A stretch of DNA of 64,000 nucleotides. Origin: JAGRAX01 sp041391365 (GTDB lineage Bacteria; Bdellovibrionota_G; JALEGL01; JAGRMV01). The notes under the pieces were generated by a model. The model was given only the letters and a program-made list of their open reading frames with translations. It was not told the origin of the DNA and did not search any database. The position numbers and the translations under genes were made by a program. This document shows, in pieces, positions 51,232 through 59,734 of the stretch; the stretch's first letter is position 1, and the number at the start of each line of letters is the position of its first letter. Location: positions 248,001 through 312,000 of the forward strand of contig JAWKOC010000002.1 in the NCBI GenBank assembly GCA_041391365.1, read 5' to 3'.

Positions 51232-52238
51232 TGAATCCAAAGCATGCTACGAGACTGTTGGGTTCATTTCTGGTCGTGTTTGGAATTCATTCTCTCCAGG
51301 CTCAAGACATTCCCACTACGGAGTTGAACTCTGCTCGCTTCATTGAACTGAGCAAAGAAGTTGAACTCAGTGGTGGAAGAGTCGTTGGTGGAAGGATTTT
51401 TGCTGTTTCAGATGACAAAAAAGACGATGTTGTTTTTGAAGTCAAAAGAAATGGAAAAACAAAAAAATACATCGACCTCAAGCGGATCCAAGGTTTTTCG
51501 ACCTACATGAGTGAAGGATCGCGAAGCAAACGTTTGGATCTGGAAGGTCTCGAATTTTGTGGATCGACCATGTATCTTGCAGATGAAAGATCTCGACAAG
51601 TTCTTGTGGTGAATCATGGAAGGATGAGCTGGATCACCTGGGAAGACAAAGATCTCAAACCTTGGGGAAAAAGTTTAGGGGAAATTGGAAAAAACGATGG
51701 ATTTGAGGGTATCGCCGTGGACTGCGATCATCAGATTCTTTATGTCGCCAAAGAGCGAGACCCTAGATTCATCATTGAATTTGATCTTGAAAAAAAGACC
51801 ATCAAAGATGTCTTTGATCTCCCTGTTTCCTTACGCCATGGAAAAAAAGGATTGGATCCTTCTGGAAGTGGAAAAGAAATTCAGATCAACGCTGATTTTG
51901 CAGATTTGACTTTTCGAGATGGATATCTCTATGTTTTGGAAAGAAATGCAGCCGAGATTTCCAAAGTGGATCCAAAAACCAAAAAAGTGGTTCATCGGTA
52001 CATCTTTCCCAACTATTTTCGACTTTTTGATGTCCTCAGCGATGCCGGAGTCATTGAACCCTTTGGTCTTGCTGAGGGGTTGGATGTTCGAGGGGACACT
52101 TTTTGGCTCTTCATTGATAACAATGGTGGAAAACTCAACGCAAAAGGCAAAGCCTTAGGTATTCATCAGCATTCCAAAAAAACGCCGACAGGCAAAGAAG
52201 CTTTGATTATGATGTTGAAAGCCGATCCAAAGATCTAG
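51228..52238 (+). CDS. secreted beta-propeller (SdiA-regulated/esterase-like phytase type) protein
   Basis: 336 residues. Signal peptide MMNPKHATRLLGSFLVVFGIHSLQAQ. The body has repeated strand units with DLEGLEFCGSTMYLADERSRQVLVV, DGFEGIAVDCDHQILYVAKERDPRFIIEF and EPFGLAEGLDVRGDTFWLFIDNNGG, matching the EGL/EGIA pattern of SdiA-regulated and esterase-like-phytase propellers. Substrate unknown; probably periplasmic. It follows hflC by a four-base overlap. Convergent with tRNA-Arg. The coupling to hflKC is unusual for this family. Confidence 0.75.
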   Translation: MMNPKHATRLLGSFLVVFGIHSLQAQDIPTTELNSARFIELSKEVELSGGRVVGGRIFAVSDDKKDDVVFEVKRNGKTKKYIDLKRIQGFSTYMSEGSRSKRLDLEGLEFCGSTMYLADERSRQVLVVNHGRMSWITWEDKDLKPWGKSLGEIGKNDGFEGIAVDCDHQILYVAKERDPRFIIEFDLEKKTIKDVFDLPVSLRHGKKGLDPSGSGKEIQINADFADLTFRDGYLYVLERNAAEISKVDPKTKKVVHRYIFPNYFRLFDVLSDAGVIEPFGLAEGLDVRGDTFWLFIDNNGGKLNAKGKALGIHQHSKKTPTGKEALIMMLKADPKI

Positions 52239-52250
52239 TCATCGTACACA

Positions 52251-52327
52251 TGGCGCGCCCTACATGATTCGAACATGTGACCTCCAGATTCGTAGTCTGG
52301 CGCTCTATCCAGCTGAGCTAAGGGCGC
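52251..52327 (-). tRNA. tRNA-Arg (anticodon ACG)
   Basis: Minus-strand cloverleaf: acceptor GCGCCCT/AGGGCGC, anticodon stem CCAGA/TCTGG with loop CTACGAA (anticodon ACG), T-loop TTCGAAT, discriminator G and encoded CCA. Length 77. The A34 would be deaminated to inosine in the family. Confidence 0.95.
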
Positions 52328-52355
52328 GTAAGGTAAAGTCTCATACAATAGGATC

Positions 52356-53072
52356 CTAGGATAGGCAACTCAAATACTTTTTTAGAACGGTCTGGAGCCC
52401 CTCATAGAGACAATCTGCAATCAAGGCATGGCCGATCGAAACCTCCAAAAGTCCTGGCAAATGGGAGGCAAAATACCTTAGATTTTCTAGATTCAGGTCA
52501 TGTCCGGCATTGATTCCCAAATTCAGCTCTTTGGCCGCAAGAGCTGCTTTTACGTAGGGCTCGATGGCCAATTCGGCGGACTCACCATAGGTTTTGGCAT
52601 AGTTCTCGGTATAGAGCTCGATTCGGTCGGCGCCGGTAGACTTTGCGTATTCCATGATTGCAGACGAAGGCTCCACAAACAAAGAAACGCGCATACCTTG
52701 GCTCTGCAGCCGGCGCACAATTCCTGTCAAAAAGATCTGATGTTTGCGAAGATCCCACCCCGCATTGGAGGTCAGTGCATTGGGGCCGTCCGGCACGAGA
52801 GTTACTTGCGTGGGTTTGACCTGCTCCACCAGCTGCAGAAATGCCGGAGAGGGATACCCTTCAATGTTGAACTCTGTGGTCACACGTTGGGACAGGTCAT
52901 GCACATCTTGATAACGAATGTGTCTTTGGTCTGGGCGAGGGTGGACCGTGATCCCCTGTCCACCGCAGGCCTCTACCTGGCTTGCAAACTCTAGAAGGTT
53001 AGGAATGGTTCCGCCACGAGCATTGCGCAAAGTAGCCACTTTGTTGACGTTCACACTGAGTTTTGGTCTCAT
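52356..53072 (-). CDS. pdxJ: pyridoxine 5'-phosphate synthase
   Basis: 238 residues. Condenses deoxyxylulose 5-phosphate with aminoacetone phosphate to make PNP in vitamin B6 synthesis. Conserved: LSVNVNKVATLRNARGG, CGGQGITVHPRPDQRHIRYQDV, EFNIEGYPSP, PTQVTLVPDGPNALTSNAGWDL, and LGINAGHDLNLENLRYFA followed by EVSIGHALIADCLYEGL. TIM barrel. Same strand as rnr but separated by 84 bases. Confidence 0.96.
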   Translation of the reverse strand: MRPKLSVNVNKVATLRNARGGTIPNLLEFASQVEACGGQGITVHPRPDQRHIRYQDVHDLSQRVTTEFNIEGYPSPAFLQLVEQVKPTQVTLVPDGPNALTSNAGWDLRKHQIFLTGIVRRLQSQGMRVSLFVEPSSAIMEYAKSTGADRIELYTENYAKTYGESAELAIEPYVKAALAAKELNLGINAGHDLNLENLRYFASHLPGLLEVSIGHALIADCLYEGLQTVLKKYLSCLS

Positions 53073-53156
53073 GAATGTTCTATATGATGTTTGCGATCAG
53101 ATTTCCAGGCCTATTGGGCGTACAACCAAGAGGCATTGAAGTCATGAAAAAGGAGT

Positions 53157-55271
53157 CTATGGGAGAATGGCAAGGTCCAACCTTTTTGTGACAACATCGG
53201 CCAGGACAACCTTTACACGAACAGAATCTCCGAGTGTGACCCGAATCCCTTTTCGTGCGTTGACGTAACAGTTGTATCGATCGTCATAGTAGAGACCTTG
53301 AAAAAATCCTTGAAGATTGCTGGCAAAACCTTCAATTTTGTGAGGCTCCATTTCAAGATAGAGACCTTTGCTGGTGACTCCGCTGACCCTTGCATTGCAT
53401 TCCTGACCTATTTTATCTTCATACCAACGAATCCCTTTGATCTTGGCAATGCTTCGCTCAGCCTTTTGCGCGATCCTTTCTTGCAAAGAAATGTGCAAAC
53501 TCAAATTGGAAAGGCTATCAAAAGATCTTGGAAAACATGAAAATCCTTTGGGAGGAATTTTTTTCAAATAAGCTTTGGCAATTCGATGATTGATCAGATC
53601 TGCATATCTGCGGATTGGCGAGGTAAAATGACTGTAGGTCTCAAAAGCCAGTGCATAGTGCTGCTTATGTTCTGGTGTGTAGTGGGCTTGTGACATCGAT
53701 CTCAAAATCAATGTAGAAAAGTAGTCGTACTTTTCGCTTTTTTGAAGCTCATTTTGTATGCCTTTGATGAGCTCTCTTTCATCCTCTGGTATCGGCCATT
53801 TTTCCGGAATCAATTTGTGATATTGGAGAGTCTTCACCAGCTCTAAGAGATTTTCCAATTTGGGACCATCATGGGCGCGAAACACAACAGGATAGCCTGC
53901 TCCATTCAATGTTTTTGCAACCACTTGATTGGTGATGAGCATGAGCTCCTCAATGAGATTTTGAGAGGGTGTTCTTTTTCGCAAATAAAATTCTCGAATG
54001 CTCCCATCTTTGCCGATGGAAATTTTCATCTCATGAAAATCAAAATCAACACTTCCCTGTGTAAGACGATGTTCGAATAGGCGTACGGTGTGCGCCCGAA
54101 GCTTTTGCAGCATTTCAAAAAGTTTTGCTTCGATGTCGATGGCCTTTTTGGCATTGAGCATTTCGTCAACTTCCACATACGTCAGTCGAGCTTTGGAGCA
54201 GATCAATGCATTATAGATTTTCGAAGAGACTACCTCAGCTCCTTGAAAAATCATTTTGACGACCATAGCCTGACGATCTACATTTGGACGTAAACTGCAA
54301 AGGTCATTGGAAAGTTCTTCTGGAAGCATAGGAACGACTCGATCCGGGAAATAAAAGCTATTGCCTCGTTCTGCTGCGCAGATGTCTATGGGGCTTTGTA
54401 CCTCTACATAGTGGGCGACGTCCGCTACTGCAACCCATATGGCTCCTGTTTCGTCCATACATACAGCATCATCAAAATCTTTTGCATCTTCTCCATCAAT
54501 CGTGACAAACGGTAGATGACGAAGGTCTACCCGCGAATCATTTGGAGCTTCCACACCCATGGCTGAGATCCGCTTGGCCTGCTCTTTGACCTTGGACGAA
54601 AACTCACTGTCGATGTTTTGGTGCAGGAGTACCAATGTTGTGTCGATGGACGGATCTGACTTTTCCCCGATGATTTCAATAACTTTTGCAAAAAAGGATC
54701 GTCTTCGATCATTCTTTCTCAGGATTTTTGCCTGGACAATTTGATTTCGATTTGGCTTCAGACGAGCATCTTTTTCCAAAAAAATAGCATAAGGAGAGTT
54801 TTGCCAAAGAGGATCCAGCCGCAGAGGCCCTCTGGATTTTGATTTCACCATTCCCAAAAGCAAATCGGATCCCGGTTTGTGAATGGATTTTAAGATGCGA
54901 CCTTCTCGTTTTTTGCTGTTGGTAGAGCTGGAGACAATGCTCACAATCACTTCATCTCCGTGTAAACTTCCATTGAGGAATCGTTTGGGAATGAAGATAT
55001 CCGATTGATCATCTTGCGTGATGACAAATCCAAAACCTTTGCTGGTGATTTCCAAAATTCCTCTGACGGTTTGTTTCTCCTGAGGAATGGTGTATTTGCG
55101 GTGGACACGCACGACCTGATTTTTTTGTTTCAGATCTTGCAAGAGTTTTTTGAGAGCATTTTTTTCAAAGGGGTTGAGATGAAAATGATGACAAAGTTCT
55201 TTGAAGCTTTTGGGACGATAGGTGCTTGAACGAAACAGGGATAAAACGTCTTCACGAGTGATTTTAGGAAT
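53157..55271 (-). CDS. rnr: ribonuclease R, apparently starting at an ATT codon
   Basis: 704 residues from ATT 55271. N-terminal HTH_12 domain (ITREDVLSLFRSSTYRPKSFKELCHHF), cold-shock-like GILEITSKGFGFVITQD..DIFIPKRFL, RNB catalytic domain with TIDGEDAKDFDDAVC near 270 (metal-binding Asp cluster) and the C-terminal S1 domain. It degrades structured RNA 3' to 5'. The N-terminal segment belongs to the family but no ATG, GTG or TTG is available in frame before a TTG at 55142. ATT 55271 sits five bases after a GGAGG in GAGGAGGA, so AUU initiation, as known for infC and pcnB, is the best reading. Follows lgt on the same strand. Confidence 0.9.
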   Translation of the reverse strand: MPKITREDVLSLFRSSTYRPKSFKELCHHFHLNPFEKNALKKLLQDLKQKNQVVRVHRKYTIPQEKQTVRGILEITSKGFGFVITQDDQSDIFIPKRFLNGSLHGDEVIVSIVSSSTNSKKREGRILKSIHKPGSDLLLGMVKSKSRGPLRLDPLWQNSPYAIFLEKDARLKPNRNQIVQAKILRKNDRRRSFFAKVIEIIGEKSDPSIDTTLVLLHQNIDSEFSSKVKEQAKRISAMGVEAPNDSRVDLRHLPFVTIDGEDAKDFDDAVCMDETGAIWVAVADVAHYVEVQSPIDICAAERGNSFYFPDRVVPMLPEELSNDLCSLRPNVDRQAMVVKMIFQGAEVVSSKIYNALICSKARLTYVEVDEMLNAKKAIDIEAKLFEMLQKLRAHTVRLFEHRLTQGSVDFDFHEMKISIGKDGSIREFYLRKRTPSQNLIEELMLITNQVVAKTLNGAGYPVVFRAHDGPKLENLLELVKTLQYHKLIPEKWPIPEDERELIKGIQNELQKSEKYDYFSTLILRSMSQAHYTPEHKQHYALAFETYSHFTSPIRRYADLINHRIAKAYLKKIPPKGFSCFPRSFDSLSNLSLHISLQERIAQKAERSIAKIKGIRWYEDKIGQECNARVSGVTSKGLYLEMEPHKIEGFASNLQGFFQGLYYDDRYNCYVNARKGIRVTLGDSVRVKVVLADVVTKRLDLAILP

Positions 55272-55275
55272 GGTG

Positions 55276-55283
55276 TCCTCCTC
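55276..55283 (-). promoter_or_regulatory. strong ribosome binding site deciding the rnr start
   Basis: GAGGAGGA on the minus strand, four bases before the ATT at 55271. A tiny frame, MAEVALNS, ends in TAG just before it. A TATACT -10-like element lies at 55333-55338. Confidence 0.6.
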
Positions 55284-55364
55284 TACGAATTCAATGCGAC
55301 TTCAGCCATGACGTCGTTAAGCACGTCTCTGAAGTATACCATGCAACAGGCTGGTTTTTTGAGT

Positions 55365-56132
55365 TTATTTTGACCGAGCTCGATGAAAGATCATGAGATA
55401 TGATCCTAGCAGGCAGGCAAAAACACAAAAATATTGTGCTGGAGTAAGCCCAAGATACCGCGCGTCTGAGTGGCTTAAGTCTGTCGCACGCAAAAAATCC
55501 AAGAAGAATCGCACGATTCCATAGCAGATCAAACAGAAGGCAAAATAAAATCCATGAAAGGGTTTTCGTGGGTCCATTTTTTTGGCAAGGCCATAGAGGG
55601 CTGCAGCAATACCCATCAAAACCAAGGCTTCATAGAGTCCAAGGTCGTGTCGAGAGCCTCCAGGAAACTGCACCGCGAGAAAAAAATCAGACCTACGCCC
55701 TGGATGATCGTGAGCTGTGAAACAGCCCAAACGTCCAAAAATCCATCCTGGAAACAAACCAAAACACAATGCGTCGGCGTAGGGGAGGAAATCGATTTTT
55801 TTGATCTTCAAATACGTAAAAATTGCGATCCCCGAAACCAACAGACCTCCAAAAGAAGACAGTCCAACACGGAAGTCAAAAAAACTCATAGGATCAGTCA
55901 ACAATGCCTTGGGCTCATAGGCCAAAAAATGCACGATGTGCGCGCCCAAAATCCCAAATACGATGCAAAACAGCACAAGAGTGTGGGTTACATGCAAATC
56001 GAGACCCATTTGCTTCGTTCTGCGTCGGGCCAAATGATCTCCCACCAAAAATGCGATCGCCACCAAAATCCCAAAAGCTTGAATCTGAAGACCAGCTATT
56101 TTGGGGATTGTAATCTCGAAGTAAGGGATCAT
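55365..56132 (-). CDS. lgt: prolipoprotein diacylglyceryl transferase
   Basis: 255 residues, polytopic. Transfers diacylglycerol to the lipobox Cys of prolipoproteins, the first step for the many lipoproteins here. Conserved: LGAHIVHFLAYEP, SFFDFRVGLSSFGGLLVSG and the Lgt signature as GRLGCFTAHDHPGRRSD near residue 140, where the usual Asn after Gly is Cys; R, HDHPG and Arg are retained. About seven membrane helices. Such GCF variants occur in Lgt of related lineages, so activity is likely. It is upstream of rnr on the same strand. Confidence 0.92.
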   Translation of the reverse strand: MIPYFEITIPKIAGLQIQAFGILVAIAFLVGDHLARRRTKQMGLDLHVTHTLVLFCIVFGILGAHIVHFLAYEPKALLTDPMSFFDFRVGLSSFGGLLVSGIAIFTYLKIKKIDFLPYADALCFGLFPGWIFGRLGCFTAHDHPGRRSDFFLAVQFPGGSRHDLGLYEALVLMGIAAALYGLAKKMDPRKPFHGFYFAFCLICYGIVRFFLDFLRATDLSHSDARYLGLTPAQYFCVFACLLGSYLMIFHRARSK

Positions 56133-56233
56133 GATGGGAGTCTATATCAGAGTTTTGCTTGAGTGTTAAAAGAAAGGATTTTGATGGCTTACACTGTCAG
56201 TTTTCTTGAACTATGCTATAAACATTCGCTTCT

Positions 56234-57559
56234 ATGAAAATTGCAGTCATCGGAACAGGGTATGTTGGATTGGTCACGGGTGCATGTTTTGCTGAAACTG
56301 GAAACCATGTTACTTGCGTGGATGTGGATCAGAAAAAAGTGAGTCTCTTGCTTGATAGCAAGATTCCTTTTTTTGAACCTGGGTTGGAACCACTGGTTCG
56401 GCGCAACATTGACTCCTCACGATTGCATTTCACAACCGACTATGACAAAGCCATTGACAAGGCAAAGGTTGCCTTTATTTGTGTTGGAACACCATCGTCA
56501 GAGGACGGCTCTGCAGACTTGACGTATGTTTTTGATGCCGCTCAGAGCATTGCCGAGCGATCAAAGAACATCGTCATTGCGATCAAGAGTACGGTTCCTG
56601 TAGGAACCCGGGATCGTGTCAAAGCCTTTCTCGAGGAAAAAGGCTTTTCCAATGTTGTTGCATCAAATCCAGAGTTTCTTCGAGAAGGAAGCGCTGTTCA
56701 AGACTGTCTCAAACCGGACCGAGTGGTCGTGGGAGTTCAAGACACCTCGACGCAGGCTCTGTTTGAGGATTTGTACAAACCGTTTGTTCGAACCGGCAAT
56801 CCCATCTTAGCCATGGATTCTCGGTCGGCAGAATTGGCCAAGTATTCCACCAACGCCTACCTCGCGGTAAGAATTTCTTTCATCAATGAAATCTCACAAA
56901 TTTGCGAAGAATTGGGAGCGGATATTGGGCAGGTACGCCAAGCTTTGGGGGCTGATCGCAGGGTAGGTATGCAGTATTTGTTTCCTAGTGTTGGATGGGG
57001 AGGGTCTTGTTTTCCCAAAGATGTGAAGGCATTGATTCATTTTTCCGCCCAGGCTGGATTGGAATCCGTGTTGCCTGCCGCAAGTTTTACGGTGAATGAA
57101 AGACAGAAAAAAAGATTTGTTCAGCGTATCGTTCACCACTTTTCCTCCAAAGGAGGAATCAAAGGGAAGACCATTGGCGTGTGGGGTGGAGCTTTCAAGG
57201 CCAACACTGACGACGTCCGAGAGTCACCAGCGTTGACGGTATTGGATGGGTTGATTGATCATGGAGCGTTGATTCGACTCTATGATCCGTCTGCGATGGA
57301 GAATTTGAAATTGATGTACCCCAAGAATATTCAATTCGCTTCTTCTATGGAAGAAGCTTCAAAAGATGCCGATGCACTATGTGTGTTGACGGAATGGAAT
57401 GAATTTCGTCACCCCAGTTTTGAAGACCTTTCAACCCAACTGCGTGAAAAAACCATTTTTGATGGCAGAAATTTGTACGACCCAGAAGTTTTAAGGCTTT
57501 TGGGATTTTCCTATTATCGAGTAGGCATTGGGCATGGAGATGTACATCCGTCGTCTTAA
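56234..57559 (+). CDS. ugd: UDP-glucose 6-dehydrogenase
   Basis: 441 residues. NAD-dependent two-step oxidation of UDP-glucose to UDP-glucuronate for surface polysaccharide. N-terminal Rossmann GTGYVGLVTGACFAETG, FLREGSAVQDCLKPDRVVVG, catalytic Cys in GWGGSCFPKDVKAL near residue 260, second Rossmann IGVWGGAFKANTDDVRESPAL, and ALCVLTEWNEFR. No ribosome binding site stands out before the ATG. It starts a plus-strand run leading to an export operon. Confidence 0.96.
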   Translation: MKIAVIGTGYVGLVTGACFAETGNHVTCVDVDQKKVSLLLDSKIPFFEPGLEPLVRRNIDSSRLHFTTDYDKAIDKAKVAFICVGTPSSEDGSADLTYVFDAAQSIAERSKNIVIAIKSTVPVGTRDRVKAFLEEKGFSNVVASNPEFLREGSAVQDCLKPDRVVVGVQDTSTQALFEDLYKPFVRTGNPILAMDSRSAELAKYSTNAYLAVRISFINEISQICEELGADIGQVRQALGADRRVGMQYLFPSVGWGGSCFPKDVKALIHFSAQAGLESVLPAASFTVNERQKKRFVQRIVHHFSSKGGIKGKTIGVWGGAFKANTDDVRESPALTVLDGLIDHGALIRLYDPSAMENLKLMYPKNIQFASSMEEASKDADALCVLTEWNEFRHPSFEDLSTQLREKTIFDGRNLYDPEVLRLLGFSYYRVGIGHGDVHPSS

Positions 57560-57563
57560 CCTA

Positions 57564-58817
57564 ATGCGAAGCCGTGTTGGGATGTTTTTTGTTCTCATCG
57601 CTGTAGCTCTTTTCTCGATCTCACCCTGTTTTGGTTGGGGCTGGGAAGATGCCAAAACTCAATTGGAAGAGCAAAACCCTGACTTGATCAATCAGTCCAA
57701 GCAGGTTTTGATGTCATACTATTCTCTCAGCGATTCAAAATCATTATTTTATCCTGACGTGTCTTTGAGCGCAGGATTTGAAAGATTTTTGCAAGAAAAT
57801 GCTACACTTGGATATCGAGCGTTTGTAGGGCCAAGGATCACATGGTCAGTATTTGAAGGTGGAAGAAGGTTTTACCAAAAGAATTTGGCAGAATCCCGCT
57901 TGACAGAGCAAGAAGCTCAACAAAATGCAGCAAGGCTATCTCAACTCAAAAAACTCAAAGAAATTTTTTCCAGCGCACTTTTTTATAAACGTTACTACTT
58001 TTTATCTCAAGAGCTTTTGAAAAGGACTCAAGAGAACCTACGATATGTAAATCTAAAATATCAAAGCGGAAGCGAATATCAGTGGGCATATTTGAGTCAA
58101 AAAGCAGACGTTTCGAAAGATGAGCTTCGTTTGGAGGAGATCGAACGAGATCAAACGTCGATTCTTCAAGAATTGAAACTACTCTTGGGAGAATTGCCAA
58201 TTGAACATGTGAAAGATATTCAAGAGAATAGTTTTGATATTCAACCAACTATTTCTCAATCGCAGATTGGTAGTTTTGATGGAAGCCAACATCCTACCTA
58301 TACAATGTTTAATTCGAAAGTAGAACAATCAGAAGAATTGCTCAAAATAAGCAAAAGTAAATCTCTGCCTCAACTTGGATTTCGAACTGACTTTGTTGCG
58401 TATCGTACTGATGACAACCCTTTTGTTCCATTCTGGTATGCAGGTGTGAATTTTTCCATGCCCATTTATTCCGTTGGACGAAACAAAAGGGGTAAGAAAT
58501 CAGCCATGCTAGCATTGGAGCAGTCATTGACAAAATCTGCGCAAACCAAGGAGGAACTTGTTCAGTCGGTAGAAGTAGGTTTTCAAAGCTACAATATTTC
58601 TAAGAAGAGATTGGAAATTGCCAGACAAGAATTAGAAGCGATAGAGCAAAAAAATAAAGTTTTTCGTGAACAATATCATGCAGGACTTATAGGCTTTATT
58701 GAATGGAATAGAAATGAGACAGAACTGCAAAATCAGAAAATCGCGGTTTTACAGAGGAAAAAAGATGTGGATTTTGCCTATACTTCTTTGGAGTACTCAA
58801 TGGGAGAAATAAAGTGA
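57564..58817 (+). CDS. TolC-like outer-membrane efflux protein
   Basis: 417 residues from ATG 57564, giving a clean signal peptide (MRSRVGMFFVLIAVALFSISPCFG); ATGs at 57528-57540 would overlap ugd. Two OEP-type halves of helices: LINQSKQVLMSYYSLSDSKSLFYPDVSLSAGF and LLKISKSKSLPQLGFRTDFVAYR, with VEVGFQSYNISKKRLEIARQELEAIEQKNKVFREQYHAG. Forms the outer-membrane duct for the adaptor and ABC protein that follow. It ends in a GTGA overlap with the adaptor gene. Confidence 0.88.
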   Translation: MRSRVGMFFVLIAVALFSISPCFGWGWEDAKTQLEEQNPDLINQSKQVLMSYYSLSDSKSLFYPDVSLSAGFERFLQENATLGYRAFVGPRITWSVFEGGRRFYQKNLAESRLTEQEAQQNAARLSQLKKLKEIFSSALFYKRYYFLSQELLKRTQENLRYVNLKYQSGSEYQWAYLSQKADVSKDELRLEEIERDQTSILQELKLLLGELPIEHVKDIQENSFDIQPTISQSQIGSFDGSQHPTYTMFNSKVEQSEELLKISKSKSLPQLGFRTDFVAYRTDDNPFVPFWYAGVNFSMPIYSVGRNKRGKKSAMLALEQSLTKSAQTKEELVQSVEVGFQSYNISKKRLEIARQELEAIEQKNKVFREQYHAGLIGFIEWNRNETELQNQKIAVLQRKKDVDFAYTSLEYSMGEIK

Positions 58818-59734
58818 AATTGAAAACGTTTAACCTCATCTTATTGGCCCTGCTAACTTTTGTTTCGTGTTCAAATGAAACAAAAGAAATCCAGTACGAA
58901 GAAGTGAAGGTAGAAGAACGAACGCTAGTTCGAAGTTTTGAAACCAGTGGCTCGATTGAGTATAAAAAATTAGTGGAAATCATGGCCCCTGTAGAAGGAA
59001 GGCTAGAGAAGATTTTGGTAGAAGAGGGAGAAAAAGTCGAAAAAGGACAAGTTGTTGCAATCATGAGTTCTACACTAAGAGTAAAGATGATTGATTCAGC
59101 CATGCATGTTGGGAAAAAAGAGAAAGATTTTTGGGAAAAACAATTGTTACCAACCAAAGTGTATACACCAACTTCAGGGGAAGTATACGACAGAAAATTG
59201 GGTGAGTTAGATTTTGCCAACAATGGAATTATGCGAATTTCAACAGGTAAGGTGGTTCGAGCCAATGTAGATGAGATTGATTTGAACAAAATCAAAATCA
59301 ATCAAAGCGTGTCGATTTCTCTTGATGTTGCGTCAGATAAAAAAATCAATGGAATAATTTCAAAAATTTCTCAAACATCTAAAAAAGTCAGCAATGTAAA
59401 TGTCTATGAAGTTGAAATTGAATTGGCGAGCGATGCAAAAGAAAAAATTGGATTTGATCCAAAGTATGGAATGTCTGTTACTATTGAATTTCCTATAGAA
59501 AAATATGAGCATGCTCTTGCACTCCCTGCACGAGCAGTTGATTCTAATTTTGGAACAAAAGTAAAGCTAACCAAATCGACAGGACAACGTATAGATGTTG
59601 AGTTAGGTAATCTTTTTGGTGATTATGTTCATGTGAAATCTGGGCTTGCTAAAGGTGACGTAATTTTGATTGAAAAATTTTCAAACAAACAAAAAAGCAA
59701 ACGACAATCTCCACTGATGATGCTTGTGAAATAA
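58814..59734 (+). CDS. HlyD/MacA-type periplasmic adaptor lipoprotein
   Basis: 306 residues, GTG start at 58814. Signal peptide with lipobox TFVSCSN. Biotinyl-lipoyl half motif APVEGRLEKILVEEGEKVEKGQVVAIM, its partner TPTSGEVYDRKLGELDFANNG, and a beta-barrel (VVRANVDEIDLNKIKINQSVSISLD). Only about 30 residues separate the lipoyl halves, so the long alpha-hairpin of MacA/HlyD is nearly missing. It links the ABC permease to the outer-membrane protein. Overlaps both neighbours. AT-rich. Confidence 0.85.
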   Translation: MKLKTFNLILLALLTFVSCSNETKEIQYEEVKVEERTLVRSFETSGSIEYKKLVEIMAPVEGRLEKILVEEGEKVEKGQVVAIMSSTLRVKMIDSAMHVGKKEKDFWEKQLLPTKVYTPTSGEVYDRKLGELDFANNGIMRISTGKVVRANVDEIDLNKIKINQSVSISLDVASDKKINGIISKISQTSKKVSNVNVYEVEIELASDAKEKIGFDPKYGMSVTIEFPIEKYEHALALPARAVDSNFGTKVKLTKSTGQRIDVELGNLFGDYVHVKSGLAKGDVILIEKFSNKQKSKRQSPLMMLVK

